Shown here in pieces: positions 18,186 through 24,565 of a stretch of 24,565 nt of DNA. Origin of the DNA: Euprymna scolopes. Lineage: Eukaryota; Mollusca; Cephalopoda; Sepiida; Sepiolidae. The DNA lies in NCBI GenBank assembly GCA_024364805.1, contig CM044506.1, forward strand, positions 32,288,496-32,313,060, given 5' to 3'. A program made the translations under genes and the position numbers. Within the stretch, counting starts at the first letter, position 1. Each line of letters opens with the position of its first letter. The notes beneath the pieces are model-generated. The model ran no database searches. It was given only the letters and a program-made list of their open reading frames with translations, and was not told the origin of the DNA.

Positions 18186-18350
18186 TTATTTAAGTTAATA
18201 TCTACTGAAAAATTTCACTCCTCCAAAGTAGTTAAAAAGGGACATTACTATGTTTTCCATTTTCATTTTTAATGGGAGAGGGGATAGGTAAAAATTCATG
18301 CAGTGGAAGCAACTAAATTTGCAACAGCATTGGTTTGAGAGAGACGAGTT

Positions 18351-18579
18351 AATGTATGGTTAGATATAGTTTTGTAAGTTTAGGAATGTATGGTTAGGTA
18401 TAGTTTTGTAAGTTTAGGAATGTATGGTTAGGTATAGTTTTATAAGTTTAGGAATGTATGGTTAGATATAGTTTTGTAAGTTTAGGAATGTATGGTTAGA
18501 TATAGTTTAGGAATGTATGGTTAGATATAGTTTAGTAAGTTTAGGAATGTATGGTTAGATATGGTTTAGTAAGTTTAGG
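18351..18579 (+). repeat. 34-bp tandem repeat (minisatellite), seven units
   Basis: The unit begins AATGTATGGTTAGATATAGT and ends TTTGTAAGTTTAGG. Unit starts are at 18351, 18385, 18419, 18453, 18487, 18512 and 18546, all 34 bp apart except the fifth, which is 25 bp through an internal 9-bp loss. Units differ by only one to three substitutions, so the array is young or homogenised. Traces of related words (ATATAGTT, TATGGTTA-like) persist to about 18780. Confidence 0.95.
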
Positions 18580-20100
18580 AATAGGATAAAGTGTTAAAGT
18601 ATGATTTACTTGATATTAGAAATTATGATTTGGTGCCCAAACTGAATATTTAATATGACTGAAAGATAAGATATATGCTCAGTATAGATACAAGAGAACA
18701 TTTGATTTGGAGTACAGTTATACCTGATAGATATAGGTTATGGCGTATTCTGTAAGTATAGTTAAATATAGATGGATGGATAAGTAGCATGTTTTCATTG
18801 TATATGAATGCATGGAAATTTAGACAATGAGTAAGTTGCCTTCAGACTTCTAACGAAGGAGGATAGCTTCGCCTTTCTCTTAATATTCAGAAGCTTGTAT
18901 TATAATGAGTACCGGTTCAGTTTGTGTAATAATTATTGCAATACTATCTCTTATTAAAAAGATATTAAGGGTTGCTGTTCATTGTAGATCACTTTAAATC
19001 TATGTATAGGACTATGGCTAGTAAGTATTTACTTAGAAGCTTTGTTATGGGTTAGAAGTTATAATCAAAAGCATACCTAAGAAATCTTTAGGTGTTAATG
19101 TGTATCGATTTACGAATCATTTAGGGTCAAGAGCTGAGAGCAAGGACGCCTCTAAGTTACGTGCAATGGATTAGATTTAGTGGCAACTTAGGAAATAGAG
19201 CAGTTGATTGGTTAGTGATCAGGAGAGAGAGAATTTAAGTATATATAAAAAAAGACGAAAAAAAAAGAAGTTTGTCATGCAAAACAGACAAGGCAGTCAT
19301 CTTGGAGGTAAAGTAGCTATAGGATATACGTAGCATACTAGCAGTGGTATTTTTGTGGTTTTGAGAGGAATTATAGGTACATAGTGTCGTGGTTTATTGT
19401 ACAAGTCCGTAAACTAGATCAGGCACAAAGCACTTCTGATATTGTAACTGAGTTTATCTAATTTTTAGAAGTAGTTGAATAGAGTATTGTGAGGTGTTCT
19501 ACTTAGCTTAGGGATAGAATGAAAATTTAAGGTAAAATTCAAAGTGATATAAGGAATTAAATGGGGATTAGATATATGATCACTGGATGTTGAACTGCTC
19601 GGGAGAAATTTTTGTATCTATGCAGAAGAATGTCTTAGTGATGTAAGATTTGAGAAGTTAAGAGTCCGAGGATACAGAGAGTTGTGAGCTGATGAGGATT
19701 CAGTATAGGCGATTAGATATAGGTAGAAAGGGTGGTTTAGTTTAGTACGCACGTATTGTACATATTAAGTATACTGCTTCAGTTCCAGCCTCTATCGTAA
19801 AAGGAAATCTGTTTGTAATGTGGTTGGCTAATTTGTCAAGAAACGAAGCGTGTAAGGTTGTTGGAATGAAACAGAACTTATCTAATGTTTTAACGATATC
19901 AGTTTACAAATTGATGAATTGTTGACTAAGACATAGGAGCCCCTCATCCTGGTGTTTCGATGAAGTGACGGATCAAGAAAAGTATAAGCTTTATAGCTAG
20001 GAAAACACACACCCGGAACAGGTGTGCGGAGAGGAAATGGCAGTTTACGAGGTGGGGGGAGGGGAAAGGTCACTTTGATTTCTTATTTATTTTATTTTAT
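18580..20100. other. Intron 3, long unassigned stretch
   Basis: No gene is supported. The sequence is less monotonously AT-rich than typical intron here, with many TAG and AAG words on the plus strand. Near 20007-20027 there is ACACACCCGGAACAGGTGTG (a small inverted repeat), followed by a G-rich patch GAGGTGGGGGGAGGGG. It may be the decayed remainder of a larger element that includes the 34-bp array, but I see no termini or domains. Confidence 0.35.
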
Positions 20101-20401
20101 CTAATTTTTTTTTTATTTGTTTTTTTTTTCTCAAAACTATTTTTTTCCCGCCTTTCGATTGCTGATTATATTAAGTATCATACGTAAATAAAGTTCTACT
20201 GTGTTCTAAATAAATTAGCATAAATTTTTTTTTTTACCGATTCTTTTCTTACTATATAGCATTGATTTATTATTTAAGTGAGATGGGATTGTAAACTGCG
20301 AAATAGTCTATTTATGTGGAGAAAAATTATCGGTTACAATATGCCTGGAAATGTAAAGAATATTTGCTTTAATTTCATGCGAAACAGTTAAAATTTTTAC
20401 T

Positions 20402-20405
<4 letters not shown>

Positions 20406-20438
<33 letters not shown>
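20406..20438. repeat. Poly-T run of 33
   Basis: An uninterrupted T-run. It could be the tail of a minus-strand retroelement, but no body is recognisable beside it. Confidence 0.9.
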
Positions 20439-20639
20439 CTTGAACATTCGTTTAAAAATTATGTAATCTCTGTTAATATGACTGAAAAAAAAATCAAAAT
20501 AAACAAGGGGAATAATTCATATTTTTAATTGATGAATATAAAAAGAGATGTCCTAACTAAAATCTTATTTCTTTTTCTACATAAGTTAAAGAAAATGTGC
20601 AAAGAAATAAAACTAAAATACTACAAATACTTTATAAAA

Positions 20640-20745
20640 TGTAATAAATTGTAATAAAAAATAAATAATAAACAGTAATAAATAATATTTAAAAATAATA
20701 AAATATACTAAAAAGTAATAAATAGTACTAAAACTACACAGTTAA
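20640..20745. repeat. AT-rich low-complexity repeat (GTAATAAA-like)
   Basis: GTAATAAA, CAGTAATAAATAATA, AAAGTAATAAATAGTA and similar words recur in an imperfect series. This is low-complexity intron sequence. Confidence 0.75.
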
Positions 20746-20879
20746 AACAAGATTAAGTTTAAGGCTTCATAAATTCATATTAGAATTGTCTTATATGTTC
20801 CAGAGTTTTACATAAAAATTCTCAAGTTTGTAACCGTTGCGCATGAAGATATTTGGAGATTATTTTTTTTACATTTTAG

Positions 20880-20987
20880 GGAACAACGACGCTGAAGAAT
20901 TTACAAATAGACTACATGAAACTGAAGGACATCATCATTTCTGCAGATGAGAGGCGTGGCGACAAAATAAAATATCTTTTAAATAAG
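20880..20987 (+). CDS. BEN-like gene, exon 4: start of C-terminal domain
   Basis: The acceptor TTTTTTACATTTTAG ends at 20879 and the donor GTAAAA begins at 20988. It is exactly 36 codons with phase 0 at both ends, matching exon 3 (ending on a whole codon) and exon 5. It encodes residues 162-197, GTTTLKNLQIDYMKLKDIII, then SADERRGDKIKYLLNK. In the joined protein this leads straight into the BEN-type helix in exon 5; KYLLNK-MVDAIFT is the expected amphipathic run. Because the exon is a multiple of three, skipping it would keep the frame. The preceding intron (6.8 kb) holds the large LINE. Assignment is by splice signals, phase and open frame; the exon is short. Confidence 0.78.
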
Positions 20988-21420
20988 GTAAAATATCAAT
21001 TTTATATGTTTTACAGGATAATTATTTAATCGAAATATGCAAATATGCTGACCAGCTATTGTGAGGTCATGATGTTTCACGTATCAGTAGTTGCCGTGAC
21101 TCTTAGAATTATCATCTGTCATGAGTAATTATAGACACAGTGTGTATATTGTCTGCTTCTTCTATCTTTAGTAACCATTTTACTATTGGTGACTATATCT
21201 CATCGATGTTATGTTAGTCATTAACTGTAGCAAAATAAAGCATAGTCGTAGTAACCAAATAAGCATCACCTATGTGTAGCAATCTACATATTAAAAGCAA
21301 AACAATAAAATCAACTTCACAAGTTTATTATTTCTTTTTATGCTTAAATGTTCTTCTATCTGCACTGCATATCTTTTGAAGGAAGTCTTCAAAAAGTTAG
21401 TGTTTTTCCTAATCATATCT

Positions 21421-21425
<5 letters not shown>
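20988..21425. other. Intron 4, 5' part
   Basis: Ordinary AT-rich intron with no gene or recognised element. Confidence 0.45.

Positions 21426-21481
<56 letters not shown>
21426..21481. repeat. (GA)n microsatellite
   Basis: About 28 perfect GA dinucleotides. Confidence 0.97.
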
Positions 21482-21483
<2 letters not shown>

Positions 21484-21699
21484 AATGCTTTCTTTTTTCT
21501 TGTTATCTGACATCATTTTGGAAAAACCACATTGTCCTATAGGAAGGAAGGTGAACATTATTTATTTATAAGCTTTACTGACAATAAAGAAAGCACTTAA
21601 GATGGTAGTCAAATTTGTTGTAAAGAAATATTAAAACAAAATTGTGTTAGGAATTTTGAATGTCAATCAAGGTACAGAGAGGTCAAATAGTTTATGAGA

Positions 21700-22497
21700 A
21701 TTTAAAACATCTGGCATCTATTGAAATGGATGGCTCTCGTCTTGAAGAGGCTCCATGTTTTGACAAGCTTCTGGGTTTGACCTTTACTCCTGATCTGAAA
21801 TGGAACACGTACATCAAATCTGTTGCCAGGGACACTGGGAAAATGGTGGGATCCTTCTACCGCTCCAGAAGATATCTCACTACTGATGCAATTCTCTATC
21901 TTTATAAAGGCCAGGTACGTCCAAGGATGGAGTACTGCTGCCACATCTGGGCAGGAGCTGCTAAAAACAGCCTATCCTGCCTTGACAGAGTACAAAATAG
22001 ACTTTGTGGTTTAGTGGGGGATGCCCTTTTCTCTTCCCTGCAACCTCTCTCCCACAGAAGAGATGTTGCAAGCCTGTCTTTGTTTTATCGCTATTTCCAT
22101 GGCAGGTACTCGTCTGAGCTCCAATCCCTCGTCCCCCCCTCGCCAATCTTTCACAAGAAACACCCGTCTGGCTGAAACTACTGTCAATAATTTTCCCCAC
22201 TCTTTATCTGTGCCTTAATCCAAACGTAGATTCCATGAGCAAAGCTTCTTTCTTAGAACTGCACGCCAGTGGAACTCTCTGCCGCTTGCCTGTTTCCCAC
22301 CTGACTACAACTTGAACGTCTTCAAGTCCAACATAAACCAACTCCTGACGAACCGCCCCCTTAAGTAAGACACTATTAAAACCCTCAATACTAATGATCA
22401 CTACAATACTATCTCATTGATTACTGTACATGCAATAACGCTTATCCCTGAGTGGGCTTTGGGCCTTGATAATTTTGACCCCCATGTAAAAAAAAAC
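21700..22497 (+). mobile_element. LINE subfamily B, 5'-truncated 3' portion
   Basis: This is the reference copy for subfamily B. An open frame (21660-22175) covers the reverse-transcriptase C-terminal domain: HLASIEMDGSRLEEAPCFDK, LLGLTFTPDLKWNTYI, KMVGSFYRSRRYLT, RPRMEYCCHIWAGA, SLQPLSHRRDVASLSLFYRY. A frame change near 22165 is followed in another frame by RLAETTVNNFPHSLSVP, a TAA at 22216-22218, then FHEQSFFLRTARQWNSLPLA and FKSNINQLLTNRPLK. The 3' UTR follows, with CTTATCCCTGAGTGGGC and TTGGGCCTTGATAA, and an A-rich tail from 22488. The endonuclease and reverse-transcriptase catalytic core are absent. Homology to LINE begins near 21700, though the frame is open slightly further left. Confidence 0.9.
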
Positions 22498-23521
22498 AAA
22501 ACAAAATTTAACAACACAAAATGGATTCCGGTCAGAAATATAATTTGAAATTTGGAAAACAATGTAGACTTGTGATGAAAGATAGAAATCTTTGATGCCA
22601 TCAAGAAGAGCTGATACAGATGAATCGACATAGATCAAAGAGAAAGAGAGTGGAAATAAGTTTGTACTGAGATCCTAATAGATGGATGTATTTACACAGC
22701 CGAACACATGAAATAATTCACTTGTAACACCATATGCATGCACAAACAGTAATAAAGAGAGAGAACTTGAATGCCTACTGGAGAGAACTCGAATGCCTAC
22801 TAGACATTATCCTCGAGTGTCTAAGGTCTCTCTGTACAGGGGTTTGTCAGAACAACCTGACATGAGGATACTTTTTCCATAGAAGTAAACCCTGACCAAA
22901 TATTCAAAATCACATAGTATTCACAACCCAAATAAGATCTCCTCACTATGGCTAACCCATATTAGCTTTTACGAGGAATAGTGTACCTTCTCAAAGTGAT
23001 GTTACCTCAAGTAATAGCACGAAGCTGGATACTCCTCCAGACTAGATAAATTCTTGTCCTGGAATCTAGTAAGACCAAGAGACCAAAACGAAAGATATAC
23101 TACAACATATGAAAATGGTTAATTGGGGAGAGGAAAATTATGTCTCAACCTCTTTACTAACTCCGTGTTTGAGAGATAAAGAACTTAAGTGGAACATTCG
23201 AATATCTATGTATCTCATATAGAGTTCAAGTGTTAGTCCCAGGTTGTAGGCCCCTTGATTTCTGAAAACTTCGACTGAAGTGAAATAATACAAAAAAAAT
23301 AATAAACAAAATGTAAGTTTTGTCTTGTATGTCTAAAGAAAGTGACTAATCATGAACTATGACAATAATGCAACAATCATACAAAACCATTATTTCTTGC
23401 TTTGACAAAAATGGACTTTGATGTCATATGGTTTTAATTGATAAAATTGATTATGTAAATAAATTAAAAAATTTTTTATTATCCTATTTTTTTTTTCATA
23501 TTATTTTTCTTTTTTTTTCAG
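22498..23521. other. Intron 4, 3' part
   Basis: No gene seen. Two overlapping minus-strand frames (22401-22638) run through the LINE tail and T-rich sequence and have no domain. It contains a 22-bp tandem duplication (22759-22802). It ends in a long pyrimidine tract and TTTCAG (acceptor ends at 23521). Confidence 0.5.
22759..22802 (+). repeat. 22-bp tandem duplication
   Basis: GAGAGAACTTGAATGCCTAC is followed by TG, and the unit is repeated immediately with a single T-to-C change in the core and a changed last base. Two units only. Confidence 0.85.
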
Positions 23522-23639
23522 ATGGTCGATGCAATATTTACCCGAGATGAATTAGTTGCTGCCAGTGGATTAGGTATTCGTACACATAAAGATAAAAATC
23601 ATACGCCACTCGACAGAAAAAAATTAACAGCAATTAAAG
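23522..23639 (+). CDS. BEN-like gene, exon 5: first half of BEN domain (gene continues past the window)
   Basis: The acceptor (long T-tract, TTTCAG) ends at 23521 and the donor GTAAAA begins at 23640. The exon is 39 codons plus one base. It encodes MVDAIFTRDELVAASGLGIR, then THKDKNHTPLDRKKLTAIK. This follows the BEN-domain pattern: a helix of the 'LLDxxFTREELAxSSxxG' type, a basic loop, then 'xLDxxKLxAIK'. BEN domains bind DNA or chromatin partners in transcriptional repressors such as insect Insensitive and vertebrate BEND proteins. The second half of the domain would be in an exon to the right. I do not assign a specific BEND orthologue. The coiled coil plus C-terminal BEN layout fits several members. 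The domain call is from pattern recognition without a profile search. Confidence 0.75.
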
Positions 23640-24565
23640 GTAAAAGAAGTTACAATTATTACTTTTTGTTTTAGAACAAAAACATCCTTACAGACTCAAA
23701 TTATTCTGAGGTTATTATATCAACTTTTGTTGAGCAAACTGACAACAGAATTCAAAATTTCTAAACTTGATTTGGTTGCTCATATTTATAGGAAATTGAG
23801 GAATCAAAGAAATTCCTTTTTTCTGAACTCCGTATTATAGTCAATTTATCTGTATCTCATTTATTTTAATTTATAATATTAAAGTCTTGCTTATTTGGCA
23901 TTATTAATGCCAAAATCCATTTTAACATCCCTCTCTCTGATAAAGAGAAAACAATGTTGAAATGCGTTTCAGAATTAAGTTAAAGAGAGTGAGAGAGATG
24001 GAAAAATGATGCCTTATTTGTTGAGAACAGCTTCGTATTAGAGTTAACTGTTCTCGTTTTGTATAAAGAAATGGAATGAAGGTGTGTATCCTTATTGTAA
24101 CATTGAACATTAAAGGCATGAAGTGATTGATAGCAAGTGTACAAAAGTCATTCGTATAAAAATAGCATTCAGTGATCAAGTGACAAAGAAGAGGATTTAG
24201 AAGTAAAATGAAGTTATCTCCCCTAATTATATGGCATAAAAACATAAACTGTTGAAAAAGGAAAAATCGATTGAAGAAAAAAAAAAAAGAAAATGTGAAA
24301 ATCTACTTTTACAGTTAATGGTTTTTATTTCCATATTTATCAGTTGTTCAGCCGCCAGCATTCCATCCTTGGACATCTTAAATCTTCCTCTATGGCCATA
24401 TTGAAGAGTAGTGATTCTAACCCCCTCTGCAACATTCCATAGAGAGCACTCAGTTTGGTAGTCTGAATGACTCGGCACTAAATGTGGTACAATACCATGA
24501 AGATCACATGCATTTTGATTGATTGCTCGCTCTGTTTTTTTTTTTTTTCTCTCCTCTGATCTTGA
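23640..24565. other. Intron 5 start, with unassigned minus-strand frame
   Basis: No exon completing the BEN domain is seen. On the minus strand a frame at 24320-24478 reads PSHSDYQTECSLWNVAEGVR, ITTLQYGHRGRFKMSKDGML and AAEQLINMEIKT. It looks more protein-like than chance but belongs to no family I recognise, and its downstream end runs into low-complexity sequence. It may be the edge of a repeat or a coding fragment carried by one. Confidence 0.35.

Noticed and set aside
21702-22200. Minus-strand frames across the LINE B copy (80, 79 codons)
   Set aside because: Antisense shadows of the LINE coding region.
22401-22638. Two overlapping minus-strand hydrophobic frames of about 75 codons
   Set aside because: They cross the LINE 3' tail and poly-A complement; no domain, no start context.
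24344-24380. Possible next exon after an acceptor TTTATCAG at 24343
   Set aside because: In the required phase it gives about a dozen codons (VVQPPAFHPWTS) and a stop, which does not continue a BEN domain. The sequence is probably repeat-derived.

Overview
The window looks like an intron-rich stretch of a metazoan genome, most likely a cephalopod and probably an octopod. It is AT-rich with long T and A runs and CT, GA, TA and GT microsatellites. It has canonical GT/AG introns of 2.5-8 kb packed with LINE fragments and Helitron-like elements, and two decayed repeats carrying a 'TGCTGGCATG.GTTG.ATGG' signature that I associate with octopus dispersed repeats. The species call comes from repeat style and memory, not from a search.

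The only host gene I can support runs left to right. Four coding exons (10896-11049, 13719-14047, 20880-20987, 23522-23639) join in a consistent reading phase and give about 236 codons. The predicted protein has an N-terminal leucine-zipper coiled coil, an acidic SUMO-interaction-like patch, a Ser/Pro-rich linker with a poly-Pro run, and then what looks like the first half of a BEN domain, a DNA- or protein-binding module of chromatin and transcription factors. The rest of the domain must lie to the right of the window. A CpG-richer stretch near 2600-2774, ending in a good splice donor, is a plausible promoter and non-coding first exon; that link is inferred.

Layout: 1-840 is AT-rich with a CT microsatellite. 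841-1823 is an almost 1-kb imperfect palindrome with a second small transposon, flanked by an 8-bp duplication, nested in one arm. 1824-2169 is a LINE 3' end. 2600-2774 is the candidate first exon. 2775-10889 is intron 1, with two SINE-like repeats, several LINE pieces in both orientations, a TA repeat, a short telomere-like array and a Helitron. Exon 2 is followed by an intron with a LINE 3' end, a GT-rich tract, a duplicated repeat and a second Helitron. Exon 3 is followed by a 6.8-kb intron holding a 3-kb, nearly intact LINE on the minus strand, an adjoining GC-richer block of unknown nature with a 128-codon plus-strand frame, and a 34-bp tandem repeat. Exon 4, an intron with a GA repeat and another LINE 3' portion, exon 5 and the start of the next intron complete the window.

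Two LINE subfamilies are present, called A and B here. They share related endonuclease/reverse-transcriptase C-termini but have different 3' tails. Apart from the BEN-like gene, everything recognised is transposable-element sequence or low-complexity DNA. No RNA gene, CRISPR array or prokaryotic-type operon was seen.
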